Source of the DNA: JAJXXT01 sp963764465
Lineage (GTDB): Bacteria; Pseudomonadota; Alphaproteobacteria; Acetobacterales; Acetobacteraceae
Assembly (NCBI GenBank): GCA_963764465.1
Contig: CAVXSO010000006.1
Coordinates: 1 to 64,000, forward strand
Length of the DNA: 64,000 nt
Direction of reading: 5' to 3'
Shown here: positions 54,016-64,000 of the stretch, one piece after another
How positions within the stretch are numbered: position 1 is the stretch's first letter
Layout: each line of letters begins with the position of its first letter
The notes under the pieces: generated by a model
What the model was told of the DNA's origin: nothing
Database searches by the model: none
The model's input: the letters and a program-made list of their open reading frames with translations, nothing else
Translations under genes and position numbers: made by a program

Positions 54016-54324
54016 TTACAGCCAGTGCGCCGGCACCCAGTGGCACGGGCTCGGGGCGGCGTCGCGCGTCCAGTAGCCGTCGAACCACTGGCCGGACTTC
54101 TTGTCGCGCGGCACCCATTTGCCTTCCACCCAGGTGTAGCCGCCGTTGGCATAGTCCCAATGCCCGGGCTGCCACAGCAGCACATCCTCGGAGACCGGCG
54201 GCTTGGGGATCGCTTCCACCTTGCGCGTCGGCGGCACCGGGCAGGAGCCGACATCCTGCTGCAGGTCGCATCCCGCGAGGCCGAGCAGCGCCACGCCGGC
54301 GATGAAAAGATGGCGGATGGTCAT
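54016..54324 (-). CDS. Small lipoprotein with YXWGXW-like Trp repeats
   Basis: This is a 102-residue predicted lipoprotein. The signal peptide ends in the lipobox LAGC (MTIRHLFIAGVALLGLAGC). The mature part has Trp/Tyr-rich repeats, LLWQPGHWDYANGGYTWVEGKWVPR and GQWFDGYWTRD, ending HWVPAHWL, as in YXWGXW/BcpO-type repeat proteins. Their function is unknown. ATG 54324 follows GGAGGACTGCC. It lies 20 bp after the acyl-CoA dehydrogenase gene on the same strand. Confidence 0.8.
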   Translation of the reverse strand: MTIRHLFIAGVALLGLAGCDLQQDVGSCPVPPTRKVEAIPKPPVSEDVLLWQPGHWDYANGGYTWVEGKWVPRDKKSGQWFDGYWTRDAAPSPCHWVPAHWL

Positions 54325-54344
54325 GGCAGTCCTCCGTAGGCGGT

Positions 54345-55921
54345 CTAAAGGATCGCGCCGGTGCCGAGCAGGGCGGCCGGCGGTTCGCGCAGCATCGCGG
54401 CGGCCCGCGCGGCGCGCGGCAGGATGAGGGCAAGGAAGGCGCGCGCGGCATCGGCGGCGGGCTCCGGCGCGTCGGCATGCCGCAGCAGCCGCGTGCAGTG
54501 CCAGCCGGCGACCAGCGTGCCGAGCGCTTCGAGGAAACCCATCGCGTTCGCCTCCGCCACGCGCGGCTCGGCACCGCGCAGGAAGCGCGCGGCCTCGTCC
54601 ACCGCGCGCGCGGCGGGCGCCAGCGCCGGCACCGCCCCGATCTCCGCCAGCAGCGCCGAGACCGCCGTGCCCTGGTCGCGCAGCAGCCCGCGCCTCAGCA
54701 GCGTCAGCGCATGGATGCCGTTGGTGCCCTCGTAGATCGGCGTGATGCGCGCGTCGCGCAGGTGCTGCGCGGCACCCGTCTCCTCCACAAAGCCCATGCC
54801 GCCATGCACCTGCACGCCGAGCGAGGCGGCCTCCACCCCCGCATCGGTGCACCAGGCCTTCGCCACGGGGATCAGCAGCGCCTGGCGCGCGCCGGTCGCG
54901 AGCGAGGCGCCCAGCGTCAGCATCCGCCCGCCCAGCGCCAGCGCGCGCATCGTCAGCAGCATGCGCCGCACGTCCGGGTGTTCCAGGATCGGCGCCGCCG
55001 CCCTGCACCCGCTGTGCGCGCGAAATCGGTGGCGCGGCGAAACGCCCGTTCCGCCACCGCCACGCCCTGCATCGCCACGCCCAGCCGTGCCGCGTTCATC
55101 ATCGCGAACATCGCGGGCAGGCCGCGGTGCTTCTCGCCCACCAGCTCGCCACGCGCGCCGGCGAACTCCATCACGCAGGTCGGGCTGGCGTGGATGCCCA
55201 GCTTCTCTTCCAGCGACAGCGCCCGCACCGCGTTGCGCGAACCATCCGGCAGGATGCGCGGCACCGCGAACAGCGAAATCCCCGCCGTGCCCTCCGGCGC
55301 GTCCGGCAGGCGGGCGAGCACCATGTGGAGAATGTTCTCCGTCATCTCGTGCTCGCCATAGGTGATGAAGATCTTCTGCCCGGTGATGCGGAACCCGTCC
55401 CCATCCGGCTCCGCGCGCGTGCGCAGCAGCCCGAGGTCGGAGCCCGCCTGCGGCTCCGTGAGGCACATCGTCCCGGTCCAGCGCCCCTCGACCAGCGGCC
55501 CGAGCAGCCGCGCCTTCTGGTCCGCCGTCCCGTGCTGTTCCAGCAGCAAAATCGCGTCCTGGGTCAGCAGCGGGCAGAGGCAGAACGCCATGTTGGCCGA
55601 GGACATCGGCTCGAACGCCGCCAGCGCCACCGCTTCCGCCAGCCCCATGCCGCCATGCTCGTGCGCCGCCGAAACCCCCATCCAGCCGCCCTCGGCATAG
55701 GCCTGGAACGCCGCGTGGAAGCCCTCCGGCAGCACCACGCGCCCGTCCCGCAGGCGCGCGCCGGCGCGGTCGCCCTTCCAGTCCAGCGGCGCCAGCTCGC
55801 CCTCGGCGAAGGCGGCGGCGGCTTCCAGCACCTGCGCGAGGTCGGCCTCCTCCATCGCGTCGAAACCCAGGACGCTTGCCATGATCCAGGCGGTCTCGGC
55901 GGGCGGGGCGGTGACGCTCAT
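54345..55921 (-). CDS. Acyl-CoA dehydrogenase, DmdC-like (one frameshift)
   Basis: This FAD enzyme introduces a double bond into an acyl-CoA. The N-terminal half resembles the group that includes methylmercaptopropionyl-CoA dehydrogenase (LAPLDWKGDRAGARLRDGRVV, AYAEGGWMGVSAAHEHGG). It has MCLTEPQAGSDLGLLRTRA, and the second half has WCTDAGVEAASLGVQVHGGMGFVEE and IYEGTNGIHALTLLRRGL. At about 54995-55015 one base is missing; the halves otherwise join cleanly to about 525 residues. A DmdC-type C-terminal extension is present but short. Beside it are the small lipoprotein and ispDF, which say nothing about substrate. Confidence 0.88.
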
Positions 55922-55937
55922 CTCTGATACCCCTTCC

Positions 55938-57110
55938 TCAGGATCGCGGCAGTTCGATGGACACGGCGGCCTGGGCGGCGATGCCCTCGCCGCGGCCGGT
56001 GAAGCCGAGGCGCTCGGTCGTCGTCGCCTTCACCGAGATGCGCCCGGCCTCGGTGCCCAGCAAGGCAGCGAGGCGTGTCCGCATCGCGGCGGCATGCGGG
56101 CCGATTTTCGGCCGCTCGCAGATCAGGGTGACGTCGGCGTTGACCAGGCGCCCGCCGCGGGCCGCGATGCGCTCCGCCGCGTGGCGCAGGAAGCGGGCGG
56201 AATCCGCATCCTTCCACGCCGCCTCGCTGGGCGGGAAGTGGCGGCCGATATCGCCCTCCGCCAGCGCGCCATAGATCGCGTCGCACAGCGCGTGGATGCC
56301 GACATCCGCGTCGGAATGGCCTGCAAGACCTTGATCATGCGGTATTGTTATGCCGCACAGCACCAGCGGCCGGGCGGGCGCGAAGGCATGCACGTCAAAC
56401 CCCGTGCCGGTGCGGGTCTCCGTCTCGGCAATCAGGCGTTCCATGCGAACAAGGTCCTCCGGCACCGTGATCTTGATGTTTCTTTCATCCCCCGCCGCCA
56501 GCGCCACGGAAAGCCCCGCCGCCTCCAGCAGGGCGGCATCGTCCGTCGCCCCCTCCGGCGCCCGGCGATGCAGCGCCAGGATGGTCTGGAAGCGGAAGGC
56601 CTGCGGCGTCTGCGCCCGGAACAGCGCCTCGCGCGGGACCGTCGCCGCGATGCGCCCATCCGCGCCGCGCTTCAGCGTGTCGGTCACCGGCAGCGCCGGG
56701 ATGGCGCCGTCATGGGTTTCCAGCAGCGCCAGCAGCGCCGCGATGGTCCCCGCGGGCACGAAGGGGCGCGCGCCGTCATGGATCAGCACGATATCCGGCG
56801 CCGCGTCCGCCAGCGCCTCCAGCCCCGCGCGCACGCTCGCCTGGCGCGTCGCCCCGCCCGGCACCGGCGCGCGGCAGCCGAGCCCCGCCAGCGCCGCCCC
56901 GATCGCGTCCGCGTCGCCCACCGGCTGCACCACCACGTTCCCCAGCGCCTCCGCCGCCCGGCGCAGCACCGCCTTGCCGGCCAGCGCGCGGTACTGCTTC
57001 GCCACCGCGCCGCCGAACCGCGCCCCGCTGCCGGCCGCGAGCAGCACCGCCGCGACCCTTGGCGCGATTTTGGGCGTTTGCGCCGTATCGGAGGGGGAGG
57101 GCTCTGGCAT
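55938..57110 (-). CDS. ispDF: Bifunctional IspD/IspF isoprenoid biosynthesis enzyme
   Basis: This fusion carries steps 3 and 5 of the MEP pathway. IspD (about 1-225) makes CDP-methylerythritol; its motifs are VLLAAGSGARFGGAVAKQY, DIVLIHDGARPFV and RAQTPQAFRF. IspF (about 232-390) makes the cyclodiphosphate, with GTGFDVHAF, AGHSDADVGIHALCDAI and ATTTERLGFTGRGEGI supplying the metal and substrate ligands. The fusion is common in alphaproteobacteria. Length (390 residues) is usual. It is divergent from dusB, 63 bp away, the arrangement seen in many Rhodospirillales. Confidence 0.97.
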   Translation of the reverse strand: MPEPSPSDTAQTPKIAPRVAAVLLAAGSGARFGGAVAKQYRALAGKAVLRRAAEALGNVVVQPVGDADAIGAALAGLGCRAPVPGGATRQASVRAGLEALADAAPDIVLIHDGARPFVPAGTIAALLALLETHDGAIPALPVTDTLKRGADGRIAATVPREALFRAQTPQAFRFQTILALHRRAPEGATDDAALLEAAGLSVALAAGDERNIKITVPEDLVRMERLIAETETRTGTGFDVHAFAPARPLVLCGITIPHDQGLAGHSDADVGIHALCDAIYGALAEGDIGRHFPPSEAAWKDADSARFLRHAAERIAARGGRLVNADVTLICERPKIGPHAAAMRTRLAALLGTEAGRISVKATTTERLGFTGRGEGIAAQAAVSIELPRS

Positions 57111-57173
57111 GGGCGCCTCCCATGGCGAGACGGCGATTGCGCGTCAACAGGTGGTGCCCTAAATGCCTAAATC

Positions 57174-58187
57174 ATGAGCATGCTGGCGCCCATCGCGATC
57201 GGGCCGATCCGCCTGGAAACGCCGGTGGTCCTCGCCCCCATGTCCGGCGTGACGGACCTGCCGTTCCGCCGGCTGGTGCAGGACATGTGGGCGCGCGAGC
57301 AGCGCCAGGGCCTCGTCGTCTCCGAGATGATCGCCTCCTGGGCCATCATCCGCGAGAACCGCAACACGATGCGCATGGCGGCACTGGACGGCAAGCCGTC
57401 CGCCATCCAGCTCGCCGGCTGCGAGCCCGCGGCGATGGCGGAGGCGGCGCGCATCGCCGCCGGCCAGGGGGCGGACCTCATCGACATCAATTTCGGCTGC
57501 CCGGTGAAGAAGGTCGCGGTGGGCCAGATGGCCGGCTCCGCCCTGATGCGCGACGAGACCGCCGCCGCCGCCATCCTGGAGGCCACGGTCCGCGCCGTGG
57601 ACATTCCCGTCACGCTCAAGATGCGCACCGGCTGGGACCACGCCAGCCGCAACGCGCCCAGGCTCGCGCGCATCGCCGAGGAAGCCGGCATCCGCATGGT
57701 GACGGTGCACGGCCGCACGCGGCAGCAATTCTACGAGGGCACGGCCGACTGGGATTTCGTCGCGCAGGTGAAGGCGGCGGTTTCGCTGCCCGTCATCGTC
57801 AACGGCGACATCACCTCCATCGAGGCGGCGCGCGAGGCGCTGCGCCGCTCCGGCGCGGACGGGGTGATGATCGGCCGCGGCGCCTATGGCAGGCCGTGGC
57901 TGCCCGCGCGCATCGCCGCGGCGCTGACCGGCCGCGAACCCGGGCCGGAGCCGACGCTCGCGGAGCGCCGCGCCATCCTGCTCTCCCACTACGACGCGAT
58001 GCTCGCGCATTACGGGCGCGAGGCCGGCATGCGCATCGCGCGCAAGCATCTCGGCTGGTACTCGGCCGGGCTGCCGGGCTCGGCCGCCTTCCGCGCCGAG
58101 GTCAACCGCGTCACGGAGGCAGAGGCGGTCGTGTCGCTCGTGCACCGTTTCTTCGATACCGCCGAACCGCTCGCACTCGCGGCCTGA
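57174..58187 (+). CDS. dusB: tRNA-dihydrouridine synthase DusB (NifR3)
   Basis: DusB reduces specific uridines in tRNA to dihydrouridine using FMN. This 337-residue protein shows LAPMSGVTDLPFRRL at the FMN site, IDINFGCPVKKV with the catalytic Cys region, MAGSALMRD, VTLKMRTGWD, VHGRTRQQFYEG and VNGDITSIEAAREAL. The ending ARKHLGWYSAGLPG is typical of NifR3. In alphaproteobacteria this gene (nifR3) heads the operon nifR3-ntrB-ntrC, exactly as here; 9 bp separate it from ntrB. Confidence 0.96.
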   Translation: MSMLAPIAIGPIRLETPVVLAPMSGVTDLPFRRLVQDMWAREQRQGLVVSEMIASWAIIRENRNTMRMAALDGKPSAIQLAGCEPAAMAEAARIAAGQGADLIDINFGCPVKKVAVGQMAGSALMRDETAAAAILEATVRAVDIPVTLKMRTGWDHASRNAPRLARIAEEAGIRMVTVHGRTRQQFYEGTADWDFVAQVKAAVSLPVIVNGDITSIEAAREALRRSGADGVMIGRGAYGRPWLPARIAAALTGREPGPEPTLAERRAILLSHYDAMLAHYGREAGMRIARKHLGWYSAGLPGSAAFRAEVNRVTEAEAVVSLVHRFFDTAEPLALAA

Positions 58188-58196
58188 GGCGCGCGC

Positions 58197-59353
58197 ATGC
58201 GGGAATCGGTCGCGAGGAGGGTGCTGAACGTGGTGGCGCGGCGTGAGCCGCCGCGCGCGCCGGACGCCGCCTCCCTGCTCGCGGCCCTGCCGCTGCCCGT
58301 CGTGGTGCTCGACCCGGCCAACCGGTTCCATTTCGTCAATCCGGCAGCGGAGCAGTTTCTCGGCGTCTCCGCCGTGCAGGCGCACGCGATGCGGCTCACC
58401 GACCTGGTGCCGCCGGACAACCCGATCTTCGAGCTGCTGCGCCAGGTGCGCGAGACCGATGTCACCGTCTCGGACCACGACATCACGCTCGAAAGCCCGC
58501 GCCTGCGCAAGGCCGGCGTCGCGGTGCAGGGCGTTGCCATGCCGGAGGAACCCGGCTCGGTGCTGCTCACGTTCCAGGACGCGTCGGCGGCGAAGGCGCT
58601 GGACCGCCAGCTCGCCTTCCGCTCCGCCGCGCGTTCCGTCTCCGGCATGGCCGCGATCCTGGCGCATGAGGTGAAGAACCCGCTCTCCGGCATCCGCGGC
58701 GCGGCGCAACTGCTCGAAGGCTCGGTGGGCGAGGCGGACCGCGAGCTCACGGTGCTGATCCGCGACGAGGCGGACCGCATCCGCGGCATCGTGGACCGGA
58801 TGGAGGTGTTCAGCGAGCGGCCGATCGAGCGCACGCCGGTCAACATCCACCGCGTGCTCGAGCATGTGCGCCGCCTCGCGCAATCGGGCTTCGCCGCCGA
58901 TATCCGCTTCGTCGAGGAATACGATCCGTCGCTGCCCGCCGTCTGGGGCAACCGCGACCAGCTGGTGCAGGTGGTGCTGAACCTGGTGAAGAACGCGGCC
59001 GAGGCGGTCACCGCCGGCGGCGAAACCCACGACCGGCGGGGCGAGGGCGGCGGCGAGATCGTGCTGCGCACCGCCTTCCAGCACGGCGTGCGGCTCGCCG
59101 TGCCGGGCACCGACCAGCGCGTGCACCTGCCGCTCGTCGTCGCCGTGCGCGACAACGGCCCCGGAATCCCTGAAGACATCGAGACGCACCTGTTCGACCC
59201 GTTCGTCACCTCCAAGCCGTCGGGCTCCGGCCTCGGCCTCGCACTCGTCGCCAAGATCGTCGCCGACCATGGCGGGCTGATCGAGGTGGATGGCCGCCCC
59301 GGCCGCTGCGAGTTCCGCCTCCACCTGCCGATGCACGCGGAGGAGGCCGAGGC

Positions 59354-59357
<4 letters not shown>
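58197..59357 (+). CDS. ntrB: Nitrogen regulation sensor histidine kinase NtrB
   Basis: NtrB phosphorylates or dephosphorylates NtrC according to nitrogen state, under control of PII protein. This cytoplasmic 386-residue protein has a PAS domain (about 25-130, LLAALPLPVVVLDPANRFHFVNPAAEQF), a HisKA domain with the phosphorylated His at residue 157 in LAHEVKNPLSGIRGAAQLL, and a HATPase domain with NLVKNAAEAV, DNGPGIPEDI and SGLGLALV. No membrane segment is seen, as expected for NtrB. It overlaps ntrC by 4 bp. It should control the sigma-54 promoters noted in this window. Confidence 0.96.
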
Positions 59358-60823
<1,466 letters not shown>

Positions 60824-60828
60824 TCGGG

Positions 60829-63174
60829 TTGCGCACCGGCCGGGCGTCGCCGGCGGCCGCGCGCCCGCGCCGGGCCCCGACCGACTGGCTGATCGGGCGT
60901 GTGCCCACGCTCATCCTGGCGGTCACGGCGCTGCTGCTGGGCATCGCCACCTTCGCCCTGCTTGCCACCGGCGTGCCGGGGCCGAACGAGATCGTGGCCC
61001 TGGTGCTCGCCAACGCCACCGTGCTGCTGATGCTGGCCACGCTGCTCGCGGCGCGGCTCACGCGCATGTGGGTGGACCGCAGGCGCGGCTCCGCGGGCTC
61101 GCGGCTGCATGTCCGTCTCGTGCTGCTGTTCGGCGGGGTGGCGGTGGTGCCGGCCATCGTCGTCGGCGCCTTCTCCGTGATCTTCTTCGACCTCGGCATC
61201 CGCGCCTGGTTCGCGGAGCCGGTGCGCGCCGCACTCACCGAAAGCCTCGCCGTCGCGCGCGGCTACGTGGAGGAGCACCGCCAGAACATCCGCGGCGATG
61301 CCATCGGCATGGCGAGCGACCTGGTGCGCGCGGGCCAGATCATCGCCGGGGACAACAACGCCTTCGCGCGGTTCTTCGCCACCCAGACGACGCTGCGCGG
61401 CCTCACCGACGCCATCATCTTCGACCCCGCCACGCGCGACGTGGTGGCCTCCGCCGGGCTGCTCGCGGGCTTCGGCGCCAACCCGCCGCCGCAATGGGCG
61501 ATCGAGCTGGCCAAGAAGGGCCAGGTGGTGGTGCTCGGCAGCCCGGATTCGACGCGCGTGCAGGCGCTGATCGCGCTGCCCTCCACGCCGCCCACGATGC
61601 TGCTGGTCAGCCGCCCGGTCGATCCCACGATCCTCGCGCATATGCGCCTGACGGAGCAGGCGGTCTCCGCCTACCAGCGCCTGGACCAGAACCGCAGCGG
61701 ATTGCAGATCACCTTCGCGCTGATCTTCGCCATCGTGGCGCTGCTGGTGCTGTCGGCCGCGGTGCTGGTGGGGCTGGTGTTCGCGACCGGCCTCGCGCGG
61801 CCGCTCGGCGCGCTGGTCGCCGCGGCGGAGCGCGTGCGCGCGGGCGAACTCGACGTGCGCGTGGACGAGCCGCGCTCGGACGACGAGGTGGCGGGGCTGA
61901 TCCGCGCCTTCAACCGCATGACCGGCCAGCTCGCCGAGCAGCGGCGGGAGCTGATGGACGCCTACGGCCAGATCGACACCCGCCGCCGCTTCACCGAGGC
62001 GGTGCTCTCCGGCGTCTCGGCCGGTGTCATCGGGCTCGACCGCGCGGGCGTGGTGGAGCTGCCCAACCGCGCCGCGAGCGCGCTGCTCGGCCGCGACCTG
62101 TGGAGCGCGATCGGCAAGCCCGTGGCGGAGGCGGTGCCGGAATTCGGCCCCCTGTTCGCGGACGTGCGCGCGGCACCGGAGCGCAGCCGCACCGCCGAGA
62201 TCATCGCCGGGCCCACCGGCTCGCGGCGCACGTTGCTGGTGCGTATCGGTGCCGAGCGCATCGGCGCCGACCCCGGCGGCGAGTTCGCCGAGGACGAGGC
62301 GACCGTCACCGGCTATGTCGCCACCTTCGACGACATCACGGCGCTGCAAACCGCGCAGCGCACCGCGGCCTGGGCGGACGTCGCGCGGCGCATCGCGCAC
62401 GAGATCAGGAACCCGCTGACGCCGATCCAGCTCGCCGCCGAGCGGCTCAAGCGCCGCTTCGCCCGCGAGATCCTGTCCGATCCCGAAACCTTCCGCGCCT
62501 GCGCGGACACCATCGTGCGCCATGTCGGCGATATCCGCCGCATGGTGGACGAGTTCTCGTCCTTCGCGCGCATGCCGCTGCCGGTGATGCGGCCCGAGGA
62601 TTTCGGCCAGATCGTGCGCGAGGCGCTGGTGCTGCCCCGCGCCTCGCGGCCGGACATCGCCTTCGTGGCGAGCCTGCCGCCAGGCGGGCCCAGGGTGCGC
62701 GCGGACCGCCGCCTGCTCGGCCAGGCGCTCACCAACCTGCTGCAGAACGCGGTCGATGCGATCCTGATGCGCGGCAACACCGAGGAGGCGGGCAAGGGGC
62801 GCGTCGAGATCACGCTCGTCCAGCACGGCGAGGAGGCGGTGCTCACCATCGCCGACGACGGCGTGGGCCTGCCCGAGGTGGACCGCGAACGGCTGACCGA
62901 GCCGTATGTCACGCACAAGCCGAAGGGCACGGGACTCGGGCTCGCGATCGTGAAGAAGATCCTCGAGGACCACGGCGGGCACCTCGCGCTCGCCGACCGC
63001 GAGCCGAGGCCGGATTGGCCCGGCGGCGGCGCGCTCGCGACGGTGACGCTGCGGGTGGCCGCGGCGGCCCGGCCGGAGGGTGCCCTTGCGGCACGGCCGG
63101 CACCGTCGCAGGAAGGCAGCATGGAGACCGAGAAAACCGAGAAACTGGTGACCCTGCCGTCCCATGACCGCTGA
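60829..63174 (+). CDS. ntrY: Sensor histidine kinase NtrY
   Basis: NtrY is a membrane histidine kinase partnered with NtrX in alphaproteobacteria, linked to nitrogen and redox or envelope signals. The 781-residue protein starts at a TTG 5 bp after ntrC (no ATG nearby). N-terminal transmembrane segments (LILAVTALLLGIATFALLATG, IVALVLANATVLLMLATLLAA and a third) precede an extracytoplasmic loop, another helix near residue 300 and a HAMP domain (TGLARPLGALVAAAERVRAGELDVRV). Then come a PAS domain, HisKA with RRIAHEIRNPLTPIQLAAERL, and HATPase with NLLQNAVDAI, DDGVGLP and GTGLGLAIVKKIL. Confidence 0.95.
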   Translation: MRTGRASPAAARPRRAPTDWLIGRVPTLILAVTALLLGIATFALLATGVPGPNEIVALVLANATVLLMLATLLAARLTRMWVDRRRGSAGSRLHVRLVLLFGGVAVVPAIVVGAFSVIFFDLGIRAWFAEPVRAALTESLAVARGYVEEHRQNIRGDAIGMASDLVRAGQIIAGDNNAFARFFATQTTLRGLTDAIIFDPATRDVVASAGLLAGFGANPPPQWAIELAKKGQVVVLGSPDSTRVQALIALPSTPPTMLLVSRPVDPTILAHMRLTEQAVSAYQRLDQNRSGLQITFALIFAIVALLVLSAAVLVGLVFATGLARPLGALVAAAERVRAGELDVRVDEPRSDDEVAGLIRAFNRMTGQLAEQRRELMDAYGQIDTRRRFTEAVLSGVSAGVIGLDRAGVVELPNRAASALLGRDLWSAIGKPVAEAVPEFGPLFADVRAAPERSRTAEIIAGPTGSRRTLLVRIGAERIGADPGGEFAEDEATVTGYVATFDDITALQTAQRTAAWADVARRIAHEIRNPLTPIQLAAERLKRRFAREILSDPETFRACADTIVRHVGDIRRMVDEFSSFARMPLPVMRPEDFGQIVREALVLPRASRPDIAFVASLPPGGPRVRADRRLLGQALTNLLQNAVDAILMRGNTEEAGKGRVEITLVQHGEEAVLTIADDGVGLPEVDRERLTEPYVTHKPKGTGLGLAIVKKILEDHGGHLALADREPRPDWPGGGALATVTLRVAAAARPEGALAARPAPSQEGSMETEKTEKLVTLPSHDR

Positions 63175-64000
63175 AATCCTGATCGTCGACGACGAGCCCG
63201 ATATCCGCGACCTGGTCGAGGGCATCCTGCGCGACGAGGGCTACGAGACGCGCCAGGCGGATGGCTCGGATTCCGCGCTCGCCGCGTTCCGCCACCGCCG
63301 GCCCGCACTCGTCATCCTCGACATCTGGCTGCAGGGCTCGCCGCTCGACGGGCTCGGCATCCTGGAGGCGCTGCACGCGGAGGAGCCGCAGGTGCCGGTG
63401 GTGATGATGTCCGGCCACGGCACGATCGAGACCGCGGTCACCGCCATCCGCAACGGCGCCTACGACTTCATCGAGAAACCGTTCCAGTCGGACCGGCTGC
63501 TGCTGGTGGCGCAGCGCGCGCTGGAGGCGTCGCGGCTGGAACGCGAGAACGCGGAGCTGCGCCTGCGCGCGGGGCCGGAGATGGAGCTCACCGGCAACAG
63601 CGGCGTGATCCACGCGCTGCGCGCCTCGATCGAGAAGGTGGCGCCGACCGGCTCGCGGGTGCTGATCAGCGGGGCGGCGGGGGCGGGCAAGGAAGTCGCG
63701 GCGCGGATGATCCACCGCCTGTCGCGCCGCGCGGACGGGCCGTTCGTCATGCTCAACTGCGCGACCCTCGGCCCGGCGCGCTTCGAGGAGGAGCTGTTCG
63801 GCGTGGAGGGCGGGCCCGATGCCATGCGCGAGCCGCGCCGCGCCGGCGTGCTGGAGCGCGCGCATGGCGGCACGCTGCTGCTCGACGAGGTCTCGGACAT
63901 GCCGCTCGAGACCCAGGGCAAGATCGTCCGCGCGCTGCAGGAACAGTCCTTCGAGCGCGTGGGCGGCGGCTCGCGCGTGCGCGTCGATGTCCGGGTGCTG
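63164..64000 (+). CDS. ntrX: Response regulator NtrX (3' end outside window)
   Basis: The first 279 codons of NtrX are visible. The receiver domain (TAEILIVDDEPDIRDLVEGIL, Asp in LVILDIWLQGSPLDGLG, VVMMSGHGTIETAVTAIRNGAYDFIEKPF) is followed by an AAA+ domain with Walker A SGAAGAGKEVAARMIH and AHGGTLLLDEVSDMPLETQ. The sigma-54-contact GAFTGA loop is absent: the corresponding segment reads ELFGVEGGPDAMREPRRAGVLE, as in other alphaproteobacterial NtrX proteins. It therefore probably acts without sigma-54. ATG 63164 overlaps the ntrY 3' end by 11 bp. Confidence 0.95.
   Translation, partial: MTAEILIVDDEPDIRDLVEGILRDEGYETRQADGSDSALAAFRHRRPALVILDIWLQGSPLDGLGILEALHAEEPQVPVVMMSGHGTIETAVTAIRNGAYDFIEKPFQSDRLLLVAQRALEASRLERENAELRLRAGPEMELTGNSGVIHALRASIEKVAPTGSRVLISGAAGAGKEVAARMIHRLSRRADGPFVMLNCATLGPARFEEELFGVEGGPDAMREPRRAGVLERAHGGTLLLDEVSDMPLETQGKIVRALQEQSFERVGGGSRVRVDVRVL

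Overview
The window looks like the chromosome of a high-GC (about 70% by eye) alphaproteobacterium, most likely Rhodospirillales/Acetobacteraceae. The reasons are a fused ispDF gene next to dusB-ntrB-ntrC-ntrY-ntrX, a full urt-ure urea cassette, many ABC importers for amino acids and peptides, and strong GC bias with long shadow ORFs on the opposite strand. No database search was possible, so the taxonomic call is inference.

Layout, left to right. 0-2.8 kb: the start of a lipoprotein gene and a divergent FecR/DUF6600 protein with a Pro/Gln repeat tail. 2.9-13.5 kb (minus): a continuous urtABCDE-ureDABCEFG cassette for ATP-driven urea import and nickel urease, headed by a near-perfect sigma-54 (-24/-12) promoter. 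13.7-19.1 kb (minus): sdaA, zwf, an MFS transporter and a split chromate transporter, tightly packed. 19.4-23.1 kb (plus): YceI, cytochrome b561, a CaiB-type CoA transferase and an M20 amidohydrolase. 23.1-25.8 kb: a scarred locus with remnants of a GABA antiporter (gadC), glutamate decarboxylase (gadB) and a HigA antitoxin, plus a 70-bp-period duplication. 25.9-29.1 kb: peptide-type ABC binding protein and two permeases. 29.3-31.9 kb: a CHAP-domain protein with His-rich repeats, a RidA protein and a repeat-disrupted mobA. 32.0-37.1 kb: a branched-chain amino acid (liv) operon with an unusual LivM-LivG fusion. 37.3-40.7 kb: a second peptide-type importer. 40.7-42.2 kb: an AT-rich acyltransferase gene beside an IS5-type transposase remnant. 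42.2-42.8 kb: a mazEF-like pair. 42.9-47.3 kb: three oxidoreductases. 47.4-52.8 kb: a complete peptide-type importer with both ATPases. 52.8-57.1 kb: Fe-alcohol dehydrogenase, a small lipoprotein, acyl-CoA dehydrogenase and ispDF. 57.2-64.0 kb: dusB and the nitrogen-regulatory genes ntrBC and ntrYX; ntrX runs off the end.

The unifying theme is nitrogen. The window encodes NtrC, a sigma-54 activator with an intact GAFTGA loop, and carries sigma-54-like promoters ahead of urtA (excellent match), a peptide-type binding protein at 37.3 kb (good) and another at 47.4 kb (fair). The simplest reading is an Ntr regulon for scavenging urea and peptide nitrogen under ammonium limitation; this is inference from motifs.

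Two cautions apply. Many otherwise normal genes (ureC, ureE, ureF, a CaiB-type transferase, an acyltransferase, two dehydrogenases, acyl-CoA dehydrogenase) carry a single one-base frameshift, which fits indel errors in the assembly better than decay; the gad locus is different, with several lesions and truncated ends, and looks truly broken. Short tandem repeats of 14-16 bp recur at gene ends and inside genes. I did not find a convincing previously undescribed multi-gene system; the most notable items are the sigma-54 set, the LivM-LivG fusion, the scarred gad/higA locus and the minisatellite-like repeats.
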